Shown here piece after piece: positions 18,295 through 27,400 of a stretch of DNA of 64,000 bases. Each line of letters opens with the position of its first letter. Positions within the stretch are counted from its first letter, which is position 1. The notes below the pieces were generated by a model. That model ran no database searches and was not told where the DNA came from. It saw only the letters and a program-made list of their open reading frames with translations. The DNA is taken from assembly GCF_000369065.1 (NCBI RefSeq), contig NZ_KB849804.1, forward strand, positions 175,303-239,302, read 5' to 3'. Source of the stretch: Acinetobacter haemolyticus CIP 64.3 = MTCC 9819. GTDB taxonomy: Bacteria > Pseudomonadota > Gammaproteobacteria > Pseudomonadales > Moraxellaceae. A program made the position numbers and the translations under genes.

Positions 18295-19195
18295 GAATAG
18301 ATTAACGCACCTCAAGCAACTTGAGGCTGAAAGTATTCATATCATTCGTGAAGTCGCGGCTGAATTCGAAAATCCTGTGATGCTTTACTCGATTGGTAAA
18401 GACTCTGCAGTGATGTTGCATCTTGCACTTAAAGCATTTTATCCTGCGAAACTCCCATTCCCATTACTACATGTAGATACAGGTTGGAAATTTAAGGACA
18501 TGATTGCTTTTCGCGATAACATGGCGAAAACGCATGGCTTTGATCTGATCGTTCATCAAAATGTTGAAGGGCGTGAGGCAGGCATCAATCCATTTGATCA
18601 TGGTAGTTCTAAATATACAGACATCATGAAAACTCAGGGCTTAAAACAAGCCTTGGATAAATACCAGTTTGATGCTGCTTTTGGTGGCGCACGTCGCGAT
18701 GAAGAAAAATCACGAGCGAAAGAACGTGTTTATTCATTCCGTGATACGAAGCATCGCTGGGATCCTAAAAACCAACGTCCAGAACTTTGGAATCTTTACA
18801 ATGGTAAAGTAAACAAAGGTGAAAGTATTCGTGTATTCCCGTTATCTAACTGGACTGAGTTAGATATTTGGCAATATATCTATCTAGAAAGTATTCAAAT
18901 CGTTCCTCTTTATTTCTCTGCCGTACGTCCAGTGGTAGAGCGCAGTGGTACTCTTATCATGGTGGATGATGAGCGTATGCGTTTGAAAGAAGGTGAAGTC
19001 CCACAAATGAAATCGGTACGTTTCCGTACATTAGGCTGTTATCCATTAACAGGTGCAGTTGAGTCTGAGGCGGATACATTACCTGAAATTATCCAAGAAA
19101 TGCTGTTGGCCACCAGTTCAGAACGTCAAGGTCGTATGATTGACCATGATGAAGCTGGCTCGATGGAAAAGAAAAAGCAGGAAGGTTACTTCTAA
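18287..19195 (+). CDS. cysD: Sulfate adenylyltransferase subunit 2
   Basis: This 302-residue catalytic subunit makes adenosine 5'-phosphosulfate from sulfate and ATP in sulfate assimilation. The PP-loop [13 protein letters not shown] lies near residue 38, and [15 protein letters not shown] is the conserved active-site stretch. The ATG at 18287 is chosen because AAGGAGG stands nine bases before it; a GTG two codons earlier is too close. CysN follows 45 bases downstream, its GTPase partner. Length and motifs are normal. Confidence 0.97.
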   Translation: MTENRLTHLKQLEAESIHIIREVAAEFENPVMLYSIGKDSAVMLHLALKAFYPAKLPFPLLHVDTGWKFKDMIAFRDNMAKTHGFDLIVHQNVEGREAGINPFDHGSSKYTDIMKTQGLKQALDKYQFDAAFGGARRDEEKSRAKERVYSFRDTKHRWDPKNQRPELWNLYNGKVNKGESIRVFPLSNWTELDIWQYIYLESIQIVPLYFSAVRPVVERSGTLIMVDDERMRLKEGEVPQMKSVRFRTLGCYPLTGAVESEADTLPEIIQEMLLATSSERQGRMIDHDEAGSMEKKKQEGYF

Positions 19196-19240
19196 TTTCG
19201 TTTAGGAAATTCGATTTCAAATTTTGTGGAGTTTTGAGCA

Positions 19241-20854
19241 ATGTCTCATCAATCAGATCTTATTAGCCAAGATATTTTGGCATATTTAAAACAGCACGAA
19301 AATAAAGACCTTCTGCGCTTTTTGACCTGCGGAAACGTCGATGATGGTAAATCAACACTTATTGGTCGTTTACTTTATGACTCAAAATTGATCTACGAAG
19401 ATCAATTGCAAGCGGTAACACGTGATAGTAAAAAAGTGGGTACGACAGGAGAGGCACCTGATTTAGCATTGCTTGTAGATGGTTTACAAGCAGAGCGTGA
19501 GCAAGGCATTACCATTGATGTCGCGTATCGTTATTTTTCGACTGAAAAACGTAAATTTATCATTGCTGATACACCGGGCCATGAGCAATATACCCGCAAT
19601 ATGGCAACAGGTGCTTCAACTGCTGACCTTGCGATTATCTTGATTGATGCTCGTTATGGTGTGCAAACACAGACACGTCGTCATACCTTTATTGCAAGTT
19701 TACTCGGTATTAAAAATATCGTAGTTGCGATTAATAAAATGGATTTAGTCGAGTTCTCAGAAGCTCGATTCAATGAAATTCAAGTTGAATACGATGCGTT
19801 TGTAAATCAATTAGGTAACCGTCGTCCTGAAAATATTGTCTTTGTTCCAATTTCAGCACTTAATGGCGATAACGTTGTAAATCCATCTGTAAGTACACCT
19901 TGGTACAAAGGTCAAACGCTGATGGATATTCTTGAATCAGTGGAAATTAAGCGTGAATCGAATAAACATGAATTTCGTTTCCCTGTTCAATATGTGAATC
20001 GTCCAAACCTTGATTTCCGTGGTTTTGCGGGCACGATCGCACTGGGTGAGATTAATATTGGTGATGAAATTGTTGCACTTCCATCTGGGAAGAAATCAAC
20101 AGTTAAAGAGATTGTGACTTTTGATGGCAATCTTGAAAAAGCAGGCGCTGGTCAAGCTGTTACCTTAACATTAAATGATGAAATTGATATTTCACGCGGT
20201 AATGTATTGGTTCGTACCGGTGAGCAACCGTTAATTTCTCGTAGTGTTCGTGCATCAGTGGTTTGGATGACCGAGCACCCTTTGGTTAAAGGTAAGCTCT
20301 ACAACGTCAAAATCGGCACTCAAACTGTTCCTGCAAAAGTCACTGCAATTAATTTCCGTGTCAATGTAAATACACTTGAGCACACTCAGGTTGAAGAGCT
20401 TGAGTTGAATGCAATTGCGGATGTTGTGATTGAGTTTGATGCGCCAGTTGTATTTGATCAATACCAAGACAGTCGTTATACAGGTTCATTTATCTTTATT
20501 GACCGTTTAAGCAACGTGACCGTTGGTGCAGGTATGGTTGAAGCTGCTGTTGAGTGGACTGCGCATAGCAATCCAGTTACTGCAGAAGATCGTGCTGCTC
20601 GTTTAGGTCAGAAACCTGCTGTGATTGGTGTTTCTGCACAGTTAATCGAGAATGCACAAGCATTAGAAAGCTTATTGATCCAACAAGGTGTGGTTGCGAT
20701 TGCTAGAGCAAATTTAGCTATTGATCAAATCAATCTGTTACGTGAAACAGGTGTGGTGGTGATTACTACGACTATTGAAGGAACTGATACCGATATTGCT
20801 GCTGAAACTGCTGAAGAGGCTGCTGATAAAATAGTCGAATTAGTTCGTCTTTAA
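19241..20854 (+). CDS. cysN: Sulfate adenylyltransferase subunit 1 (GTPase)
   Basis: This 537-residue EF-Tu-like GTPase activates CysD. It shows G1 [14 protein letters not shown]3 [12 protein letters not shown] and G4 NKMD, followed by two beta-barrel domains (about 235-430). The roughly 110 residues after that are an extension that does not contain the APS kinase Walker motif, so this is not a CysN-CysC fusion; an APS kinase must be encoded elsewhere. It forms an operon with cysD and ends at a terminator. Confidence 0.96.
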   Translation: MSHQSDLISQDILAYLKQHENKDLLRFLTCGNVDDGKSTLIGRLLYDSKLIYEDQLQAVTRDSKKVGTTGEAPDLALLVDGLQAEREQGITIDVAYRYFSTEKRKFIIADTPGHEQYTRNMATGASTADLAIILIDARYGVQTQTRRHTFIASLLGIKNIVVAINKMDLVEFSEARFNEIQVEYDAFVNQLGNRRPENIVFVPISALNGDNVVNPSVSTPWYKGQTLMDILESVEIKRESNKHEFRFPVQYVNRPNLDFRGFAGTIALGEINIGDEIVALPSGKKSTVKEIVTFDGNLEKAGAGQAVTLTLNDEIDISRGNVLVRTGEQPLISRSVRASVVWMTEHPLVKGKLYNVKIGTQTVPAKVTAINFRVNVNTLEHTQVEELELNAIADVVIEFDAPVVFDQYQDSRYTGSFIFIDRLSNVTVGAGMVEAAVEWTAHSNPVTAEDRAARLGQKPAVIGVSAQLIENAQALESLLIQQGVVAIARANLAIDQINLLRETGVVVITTTIEGTDTDIAAETAEEAADKIVELVRL

Positions 20855-20873
20855 TTGATTAAGTTAGTTTAAT

Positions 20874-20902
20874 AAAGCTCACCATTTAGGTGGGCTTTTT
20901 TT
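20874..20902 (+). terminator. Intrinsic terminator after cysN
   Basis: AAAGCTCACC pairs with GGTGGGCTTT (one wobble pair), followed by a T-run. Confidence 0.85.
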
Positions 20903-21053
20903 GTTTTTGATCCTGAGTTGACGGTGAGGAAATATATAAAATAGATCAAATAAGTAGAGAGCCTATTTTAGCGAGAAGTTTGACCTTTTAATTTTCTTTT
21001 ACGGTTGCTTTTATGAGACAATATCAGTTCATATTTTTTGTATTTGGACTCCC

Positions 21054-21569
21054 ATGACTGAGCAATCTCCTGAATCTTTAAGCGATATCGAAATTTTAGA
21101 CATTTTACAGTCTATGAAAAAAGATGAGCTAGATGTTGAAGCCAAAGAGATCATTCGTAATGGGGGGAAAGCAGGTCGCCAAGAAGCGCACAAACTGGCT
21201 TTGGTTGCATTAAATACAAGCTTTGAAGAAAAATTTGTTGAAGCTGTTACTTTAGCTTTAGGTTTAAATGCAGGGCAGGCTAAAAAGATTCGTTATAAGA
21301 AAGATCGTATCCGCATTTTAAAAGTACGTGGTATCGATTATCTCGCAATTGACGGAGCAGAAACGGCACAAGTATTGGCTCAAATTGCACAAGCAATCAC
21401 GCGTGAAGATGCAATCGTAACTGAGGGTTTACACAATATTTTTCCATTTTGGAAAGAAGGTTGGCCAATGGTTCAATTTGACAATGCTTATAAGATTTTG
21501 GCTGAAGATATATTGATTCATTACCAAGCCACTTTAGATGAGTTAATCTCGCTATATGGCGGGAATTAA
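21054..21569 (+). CDS. Hypothetical protein, 171 residues
   Basis: A soluble protein starting MTEQSPESLSDIEIL that I cannot assign to a family. The first 50 residues are acidic and helical (SDIEILDILQSMKKDELDVEAKEII), the centre is basic (GQAKKIRYKKDRIRILKVRG), and the C-terminal half contains aromatic stretches (NIFPFWKEGWPMVQFDNAYKILAEDILIHYQ). It has no signal peptide or membrane segment. Codon use is like its neighbours. It lies 48 bases upstream of the small L7/L12-like membrane protein gene on the same strand, so the two may form an operon. Confidence 0.7.
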   Translation: MTEQSPESLSDIEILDILQSMKKDELDVEAKEIIRNGGKAGRQEAHKLALVALNTSFEEKFVEAVTLALGLNAGQAKKIRYKKDRIRILKVRGIDYLAIDGAETAQVLAQIAQAITREDAIVTEGLHNIFPFWKEGWPMVQFDNAYKILAEDILIHYQATLDELISLYGGN

Positions 21570-21617
21570 CATACGACAATCAGTGATTCATTTAAAATAA
21601 CAAGGATTGTTAACTTT

Positions 21618-21881
21618 ATGAACTTACCTCATAAAATTCCTCCAGAAGCGCTGCAAATGCTGCGCGATGGGCAATTAATACACGCGATTAAGATCACTCG
21701 TGAGAAAACTGGACTGGGGTTAAAAGAATCCAAAGATCTTATTGATCAATATCTAAATGATCATCCTCAAGAACAAACACGAATTAAGGAACAGTTGACT
21801 CAACGAAGTCAAAGTGGGCTGAAAGTTTTTGTTGTGATTTTTCTGATACTGGTCATTTTGATTTGGTTTGTAATGCAATAA
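21618..21881 (+). CDS. Small membrane protein with a ribosomal L7/L12 C-terminal-like motif
   Basis: This 87-residue protein has an N-terminal soluble part with ALQMLRDGQLIHAIKITREKTGLGLKESKDLIDQYL, which closely follows the helix-loop-helix of the L7/L12 C-terminal domain (normally [20 protein letters not shown]), then one transmembrane helix at the C-terminus (VFVVIFLILVILIWFVM). It is therefore a tail-anchored version of that fold, not a ribosomal protein. AAGGA precedes the ATG. Function unknown; the L7/L12 fold is a protein-binding surface, so an anchor for a soluble partner is plausible. Confidence 0.78.
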   Translation: MNLPHKIPPEALQMLRDGQLIHAIKITREKTGLGLKESKDLIDQYLNDHPQEQTRIKEQLTQRSQSGLKVFVVIFLILVILIWFVMQ

Positions 21882-21910
21882 CACAGCAAGCTTGGAGAAA
21901 GCTTGCTGTG
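21882..21910. terminator. Hairpin between convergent genes
   Basis: CACAGCAAGC (21882-21891) pairs perfectly with GCTTGCTGTG (21901-21910) around nine bases. There is no long T-run on either side, so it may be a weak terminator or an RNA-end stabiliser. Confidence 0.55.
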
Positions 21911-21917
21911 CAAATGA

Positions 21918-23246
21918 TTATTCTTCTTTTATTGGGAGGTTGTCATTCTCTTGGTTTGAGAGAATTTGCGTGACAAGCAGTTGGTCAATTTTGTAATGGT
22001 CAATGTCAACGACTTCAAATTTAAAGCCTGCATATTCGACCGCATCTGCAGGGCGAGGGATTTTACGAAGACGGTACATAATAAAGCCTGCGATCGTTTC
22101 ATAGTTCTCGTTTTCGGGAAACTCCTCTATCTCTAAGACATGTTTCACATCTTCGATTGGTGTGCTTCCATCGATTAACCACGAATGGTTATCGCGCTTA
22201 ATAATTTGCTGGTCTTCTTCCATAGGTGTAACCCAATCACCCATGACGGTAATCATGATATCGCTGAGCGTAATAACACCCACAACCAATGCATATTCAT
22301 TGATAACGACTGCAAACTTTTCTTTAGTCGAGCGGAAACGATCAAGTAGCTCAGAAAGAGTGAGTGTATCTGGAATAATCAGAACATTACGAATCGTTGA
22401 TTCATTTAACTGAAGTAAGGATTGATTGTTTAAAATACGAACAAGAATATCTTTTGTATCAACATAACCAATGACTTGATCAATGTGTTCATTACATACT
22501 AAAAATTTTGAATAAGGGTATTCTGCTAATTTTTGGCGAATACTGCTCTCATTTTCTTTGAGTGTAAAGTACACAACATTTTCACGTGTGGTCATACTCG
22601 AGGGTACAGTACGTTCTTCGAGTTCAAATACATTTTCAATGAAATGATGTTCTTGCTTTTGTAAAACGCCTGCTTGAGCACCTGCATCCATGACAGCAGA
22701 GATATCATCGAAAGTGATATTGTCATCGCGTGTGGTATTTACCTTAAATAGCCTAAACAATAGGTTTGCGATGGCATTAATTCCCCAAGCCAGGGGTTTG
22801 CAAACTTTAATAAAAATTTGAATAGGTTCAATCACACTAATTGCAATTTTTTCAGGTGCAATCATTGCCAGACGTTTTGGCATTAAATCAGCAAATAAAA
22901 TAAATAGTGAAGTAACGAATGTAAAAGAGAGTGCAAAACCTATGGTTTCTAACCATGCGCCTGTATAAAAACGACCAATCAAATCTACGAAAAAAGGGCG
23001 AAAGGCAGCTTCACCTAAAATACCGCCCAAGATTGCAACTGCATTTAATCCAATTTGAGATGCAGCAAAAAAGTCTGCGGATTGCTCTTGCAGATCCAGA
23101 ACCTTTTGCGCGCGATGTTCACCTGATTCGGCTAGAATTTTAAGTTTAACTTTTCGCGCACCTGCTAGTGCAATTTCGGTGAGAGATAAGAAACCAGCTG
23201 CAATAATCAGCATTGCGATGATAATGATATTTTGAACGAGACTCAC
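21918..23246 (-). CDS. CNNM/CorC (HlyC-like) transporter-associated membrane protein
   Basis: This 442-residue inner-membrane protein has an N-terminal CNNM (DUF21) domain with about four hydrophobic helices (residues 1-190), a pair of CBS domains (about 205-340, including FLVCNEHIDQVIGYVDTKDIL and FAVVINEYALVVGVITLSDIM), and a C-terminal CorC/HlyC domain (about 350-430, GSTPIEDVKHVLEIEEFPENENYETIAGFI). Such proteins are linked to magnesium or cobalt efflux; they are often called hemolysins by older annotation without evidence of lysis. It is a single gene convergent to the small membrane protein gene. Confidence 0.9.
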   Translation of the reverse strand: MSLVQNIIIIAMLIIAAGFLSLTEIALAGARKVKLKILAESGEHRAQKVLDLQEQSADFFAASQIGLNAVAILGGILGEAAFRPFFVDLIGRFYTGAWLETIGFALSFTFVTSLFILFADLMPKRLAMIAPEKIAISVIEPIQIFIKVCKPLAWGINAIANLLFRLFKVNTTRDDNITFDDISAVMDAGAQAGVLQKQEHHFIENVFELEERTVPSSMTTRENVVYFTLKENESSIRQKLAEYPYSKFLVCNEHIDQVIGYVDTKDILVRILNNQSLLQLNESTIRNVLIIPDTLTLSELLDRFRSTKEKFAVVINEYALVVGVITLSDIMITVMGDWVTPMEEDQQIIKRDNHSWLIDGSTPIEDVKHVLEIEEFPENENYETIAGFIMYRLRKIPRPADAVEYAGFKFEVVDIDHYKIDQLLVTQILSNQENDNLPIKEE

Positions 23247-23351
23247 ACGTCACCTGAATTTGAATCATTATTATATTAATGTTTTAACATAAAAAAGTTG
23301 TCAAGTTAATCTTTAGATTAACTCGACGTTGTTCATCTTTTATCGTTAATT

Positions 23352-24341
23352 TTAGTACTGTGAAAATTGAGAGTTATTTAATAAAAATTCTCGATTTTCT
23401 TCCTCAATCATTTGGCGAGCTACGAATAAAATCAGTTGTCTTAACCAGCGATGGGCTGGGTGATGATGAAGTAAAGGACACCAAGCCATTTTTAATTCGA
23501 ATTCAGGAATGTAAAATGGAGGATCTTTGATGACCAATCTTGGGTTTTGTGTTTGAAGCTGTGCCATACGAGTTGGTAAGGTTGCAATTAGATCTACATT
23601 TTGTGCTAAGAGTGCTGGCATTTGATAATGTCGTGTAAACACGGAAATCTTACGGCGTTGCCCAATTCGCTCAAGGGCTTGATCAATCCAACCTAAACCA
23701 GCTTGTTTATCAGGATTGACACCGAAACCGACGCCCATACCTGTTTTCGATACCCAAATATGTTGTGCATCTAAATAACTTTTAAGATTTAAATGCTGAA
23801 CGGCAGGGTGCTTATCATTTAAAATACAACTAAAGCTGTCACGCCATACCAAAACTTGATGGAAACTTTGTGGAATTTCATTGAAGCGATTAATCGCTAA
23901 ATCAACTTTACCTTGTTCCATGTCACGATAGGACACATCACTTGGGGTTAAAAAGTCGAGTACTACGTTTGGTGCTTCTGAACGTAATGCTTTAACTAAA
24001 CGCGGAACTAAAGTCGCCTCAGCATAATCGGATGTCATGATGCGGAATACGCGATTACTGGTATATGGGCGAAACTCTGTTCGAGGCTCAAGAATCATGG
24101 AAAGATCAGACAGCGCATCACGAATACGAGGTTGTAATTCCAATGCGCGTTCTGTCGGGGTCATCCCTTCAGATGATCGAATCAAGAGTGGATCATTAAA
24201 TAAATTACGTAATCGACGTAAAATATTACTCATAGCTGGCTGAGTGACACCGAGTTGTTCAGCAGCTCGGGTGACATTTTTTTCACGAAGAAGTACGTCA
24301 AGATAAATTAATAAATTAAGATCGACTCGCTCCAGATTCAT
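23352..24341 (-). CDS. LysR-family regulator divergent from aceA
   Basis: This 329-residue regulator has an N-terminal winged helix (LNLLIYLDVLLREKNVTRAAEQLGVTQPAMSNILRRLR) and a LysR substrate-binding domain. The N-terminal signature fits the NodD/LeuO-like branch (LRRLRNLFNDPLLIRSSEGMTPT). It faces aceA across 542 bases. A 14-base sequence (AAAATACCGAAAAT) occurs immediately before its start codon and again in the likely aceA promoter, which suggests one protein acts on both. Control of aceA by this regulator is inferred from position. Confidence 0.9.
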   Translation of the reverse strand: MNLERVDLNLLIYLDVLLREKNVTRAAEQLGVTQPAMSNILRRLRNLFNDPLLIRSSEGMTPTERALELQPRIRDALSDLSMILEPRTEFRPYTSNRVFRIMTSDYAEATLVPRLVKALRSEAPNVVLDFLTPSDVSYRDMEQGKVDLAINRFNEIPQSFHQVLVWRDSFSCILNDKHPAVQHLNLKSYLDAQHIWVSKTGMGVGFGVNPDKQAGLGWIDQALERIGQRRKISVFTRHYQMPALLAQNVDLIATLPTRMAQLQTQNPRLVIKDPPFYIPEFELKMAWCPLLHHHPAHRWLRQLILFVARQMIEEENREFLLNNSQFSQY

Positions 24342-24345
24342 AAAA

Positions 24346-24359
24346 AAAATACCGAAAAT
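24346..24359 (+). repeat. Direct repeat AAAATACCGAAAAT, copy next to the lysR start
   Basis: Fourteen bases identical to 24735-24748. This copy lies from 5 to 18 bases upstream of the LysR start codon, where binding would block its translation start region or promoter. Confidence 0.7.
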
Positions 24360-24734
24360 AAAATCCTTGAATTGTGATGAATTATGACATATCTCAAGTC
24401 ATTTGTGTAACTTAATACTACAAAAAACAACAGCCGAATGATGATGTACAAATAAGCTAGAAATTTCTACTTACGTTGACGGCGATAAGTCTATTGGATG
24501 ACGCATCTGAGTCTGGCCTAATGCGGAAATAGGGGGGACACTTAGCTTTAACAACGCAGTTTTAGTGTCATTGTAAGCATAGAGACTAAGCTGAAAATGT
24601 TTGGAAATAAAAAAAATGAACGCTAATTTAGCCCAAAAAGTGATTTTTCGTATTTCTGAAATTAATTTAAAAACAGATGTTTATTTCGTGTTTTTATGCG
24701 GTATTGAAAAATGCCCTCACATATATTTTTTAAG

Positions 24735-24748
24735 AAAATACCGAAAAT
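24735..24748 (+). repeat. Direct repeat AAAATACCGAAAAT, copy in the aceA promoter
   Basis: Fourteen bases identical to 24346-24359. This copy lies between the proposed -35 (TTAAGA) and -10 (TAGAAT) of aceA, a position typical of a repressor operator. Confidence 0.7.
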
Positions 24749-24883
24749 TAAGCTAGAATATTGGATTAATCCCTTGGCAAAGACTAAGCTGTGTTCATAT
24801 TGATGCATTGCTCGAAATCTCGCCGACATTAGAAGCATGATTTTCAGCGTCCAATCGATGCCAATCCCTTAAAGGAAAATATC

Positions 24884-26482
24884 ATGACATATCAATCAGC
24901 TTTAGAGCACGTTCGTGCCGTTAAAGAAAAATTAGGTGGCACATGGGGTGCGATTCGCCCAGAAGATGCTGCTCGTATGATGGTTCAAAACCGTTTCCAC
25001 ACTGGTTTAGACATCGCTAAATATACAGCTGCTATCATGCGTAAAGATATGGCTGAATATGACGCTGATAATAGCAAATATACTCAATCATTAGGTTGCT
25101 GGCACGGTTTTATCGCGCAACAAAAAATGATTGCAAACAAAAAATACTTCGGTACTACAAGCAAGCGTTATATCTACCTTTCTGGTTGGATGGTTGCTGC
25201 TCTTCGTTCAGAATTTGGTCCACTTCCTGACCAATCTATGCACGAAAAAACTTCTGTACCTAAATTGATCGCAGAAATCTATACATTCTTACGTCAAGCT
25301 GATGCGAAAGAATTAAACGATTTATTCCGTGCTTTACAAAAAGCTGAAGCTGCTGGTGATTCTGCTAAAGCTGCTGAAATCATTTCTCAAATCGACAACT
25401 TCGAATCTCACGTTGTGCCAATCATCGCTGATATCGATGCTGGTTTCGGTAACGAAGAAGCAACTTATTTGTTAACTAAACAAATGATCGAAGCGGGTGC
25501 ATGTGCAATCCAAATCGAAAACCAAGTTTCTGACGCTAAACAATGTGGTCACCAAGCTGGTAAAGTAACTGTACCACACGAAGACTTCTTAGCTAAAATC
25601 AATGCTGTACGTTATGCATTCCTTGAGCTTGGCGTTGATGAAGGTGTTATCGTTGCACGTACTGACTCTGAAGGCGCTGACTTAACTCAAAAGATCCCTG
25701 TATCTAAAGAGAAAGGTGACTTGGCTTCTCAATACATCAGCTACTTAGATACTAAAGAAATTGATATTTCTGAAGCTGCTGATGATGAAATCCTGATCAA
25801 GCGTGATGGCAAATTACACCGTCCAACTCGTTTAGCTTCTGGTTTATACCAGTTCCGCGAAGGCACTCAGCACGACCGCGTTGTACTTGACTGTGTAACT
25901 AGCTTACAAAACGGCGCTGACATGATCTGGATCGAAACTCCAACTCCAGACGTTGCTGGTATTGCTGGTTTCGTAAACGACATCAAAAAACAAGTTCCAA
26001 ATGCGAAACTTGTTTATAACAACTCTCCATCGTTCAACTGGACGTTAAACTTCCGTCAACAAGCTTACGATCGTTGGGTTGCTGAAGGTAAAGATGTTTC
26101 TGGTTACGACCGTGCTAAATTAATGAGCGCTGAGTATGATGCCTCTGAATTGGCTGCTGATGCTGATGAGAAGATCCGTACTTTCCAAGCTGATGCTGCA
26201 CGTGAAGCAGGTGTATTCCACCACTTGATCACTCTTCCTACTTACCACACAGCTGCTCTTTCTACTCATGAGCTTGCTAAAGGTTACTTCGGTGAAGAAG
26301 GTATGTTGGCTTATGTTGCTGGCGTACAACGTAAAGAAATCCGCGGTGGTATCGCATGTGTTAAACACCAAGCAATGGCTGGTTCTGACATCGGTGATGA
26401 TCACAAAGAAATCTTTGCTGGTGAAAATGCACTTAAAGCTGGTGACGCTAGCAAAAACACAATGAACCAATTCGGTGGCTAA
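24884..26482 (+). CDS. aceA: Isocitrate lyase
   Basis: This 532-residue enzyme splits isocitrate to glyoxylate and succinate, the first step of the glyoxylate shunt used on acetate, fatty acids and alkanes. It is the long Pseudomonas/Acinetobacter form, with the catalytic DAKQCGHQAGK (the KKCGH-equivalent motif), WHGF substrate region and VYNNSPSFNW. Codon use is strongly biased to GCT, GGT, CGT and AAC, unlike the neighbours, pointing to very high expression. AAAGGAAAAT precedes the ATG. A strong terminator follows. Confidence 0.97.
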   Translation: MTYQSALEHVRAVKEKLGGTWGAIRPEDAARMMVQNRFHTGLDIAKYTAAIMRKDMAEYDADNSKYTQSLGCWHGFIAQQKMIANKKYFGTTSKRYIYLSGWMVAALRSEFGPLPDQSMHEKTSVPKLIAEIYTFLRQADAKELNDLFRALQKAEAAGDSAKAAEIISQIDNFESHVVPIIADIDAGFGNEEATYLLTKQMIEAGACAIQIENQVSDAKQCGHQAGKVTVPHEDFLAKINAVRYAFLELGVDEGVIVARTDSEGADLTQKIPVSKEKGDLASQYISYLDTKEIDISEAADDEILIKRDGKLHRPTRLASGLYQFREGTQHDRVVLDCVTSLQNGADMIWIETPTPDVAGIAGFVNDIKKQVPNAKLVYNNSPSFNWTLNFRQQAYDRWVAEGKDVSGYDRAKLMSAEYDASELAADADEKIRTFQADAAREAGVFHHLITLPTYHTAALSTHELAKGYFGEEGMLAYVAGVQRKEIRGGIACVKHQAMAGSDIGDDHKEIFAGENALKAGDASKNTMNQFGG

Positions 26483-26500
26483 TCGCTTCTGATTGATTCA

Positions 26501-26529
26501 AAAAAACCCTGCATAAGCAGGGTTTTTTT
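26501..26529 (+). terminator. Intrinsic terminator after aceA
   Basis: AAAAAACCCTGC pairs perfectly with GCAGGGTTTTTT around a four-base loop; it can act on both strands and also faces the convergent nlpE-like gene. Confidence 0.92.
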
Positions 26530-26566
26530 ATTGAGTATTCAGAAAATTTAATTTATTAAAAATTTA

Positions 26567-27034
26567 CTACTCAGCTTCTTTCTTTAATTGATATTTATCT
26601 GCTAACTCACCAGTAATTTCATTACCTTCTAAATCTAGAGCTTTTAAATAACCTTCAGCAACGAAATATTTACGTCCATCACCTGATTGATCAAGCTCAA
26701 TAATTGATGTGTTAGCGCTATTGAAGGTGAAGCTACCTTTACTTTCAAATGGTTTACCATCACCTTTACCTAGATAAGTTTCTTTTAATTCGTAAGTTTT
26801 ATCTGAATTTAGCTCAAGTTCTGTTTCTATTCCTTCACAGTCAGCGCAAGGCAATACACCTTTGTAGGTGCCATTCCAATCTAAAGAGTTTTCTGCTGTA
26901 TGTGCGTTATCTGCTACAATTGCTTCGCTGGCAGCAGTGGTTGGCATCTGCTCCTCGTTCTTTGTGTTGTCGTTTTTACTACATGCAACTAAAAAAACAG
27001 AGGCGAGAGATAGAGCTATAATTGATTTTTTCAT
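26567..27034 (-). CDS. NlpE-like outer membrane lipoprotein
   Basis: This 155-residue protein has a lipoprotein signal (MKKSIIALSLASVFLVAC, lipobox LVAC) and an NlpE N-terminal domain: WNGTYKGVLPCADCEGIETELELNSDKTYELKETYLGKG. The CxxC in LPCADC is the pair conserved in NlpE, the Cpx surface-sensing lipoprotein also linked to copper tolerance. The C-terminal OB domain of enterobacterial NlpE is missing, as in many short homologues. It is a single gene between the aceA terminator and tRNA-Gly. Confidence 0.87.
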   Translation of the reverse strand: MKKSIIALSLASVFLVACSKNDNTKNEEQMPTTAASEAIVADNAHTAENSLDWNGTYKGVLPCADCEGIETELELNSDKTYELKETYLGKGDGKPFESKGSFTFNSANTSIIELDQSGDGRKYFVAEGYLKALDLEGNEITGELADKYQLKKEAE

Positions 27035-27223
27035 TTTAAATTGAACCTTATAACGAGAAATGCTCGTGTCCTAAGTTATGGGTTTTTAACGTGAAAGGGT
27101 AGTTGGAGAATGTAAGTTTATTTAACCTTTGGTAAACATGGGGTATTTTAACTTTTGATCGCTACTATTAAATTCGCTAAACAGATCTAAGATCAATATT
27201 ATGATTTTAAATTTATCTACAAT

Positions 27224-27256
27224 AAAAAAGCCCTAATCAAAAGATTAGGGCTTTTT
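27224..27256 (-). terminator. Terminator of the tRNA-Gly transcript
   Basis: AGCCCTAATC (27229-27238) pairs with GATTAGGGCT (27243-27252); the minus-strand transcript has T residues after the stem. Confidence 0.85.
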
Positions 27257-27262
27257 GAATTT

Positions 27263-27338
<76 letters not shown>

Positions 27339-27400
27339 AATAGGACGCATTATAGAGAGTTTCGTTCAACTGTCAACTCTCTATAATGCTAAGTGTTGAA

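Larger units (their letters stand above)
24342..24883. other. Divergent intergenic region lysR / aceA
   Basis: 541 bases without a gene. It contains a direct repeat of AAAATACCGAAAAT at its two ends (24346-24359 and 24735-24748), an inverted half (CGGTATT) near 24700, and a likely aceA promoter (-35 near TTAAGA, 18 bases, -10 TAGAAT ending near 24757). The aceA transcript would therefore have a leader of about 120 bases. Confidence 0.6.

Noticed and set aside
26120..26470. 116-codon ORF antisense to aceA
   Set aside because: It is a shadow of the strongly biased aceA codons, with no ribosome-binding site and Cys/Ser/Thr-rich sequence typical of antisense frames.
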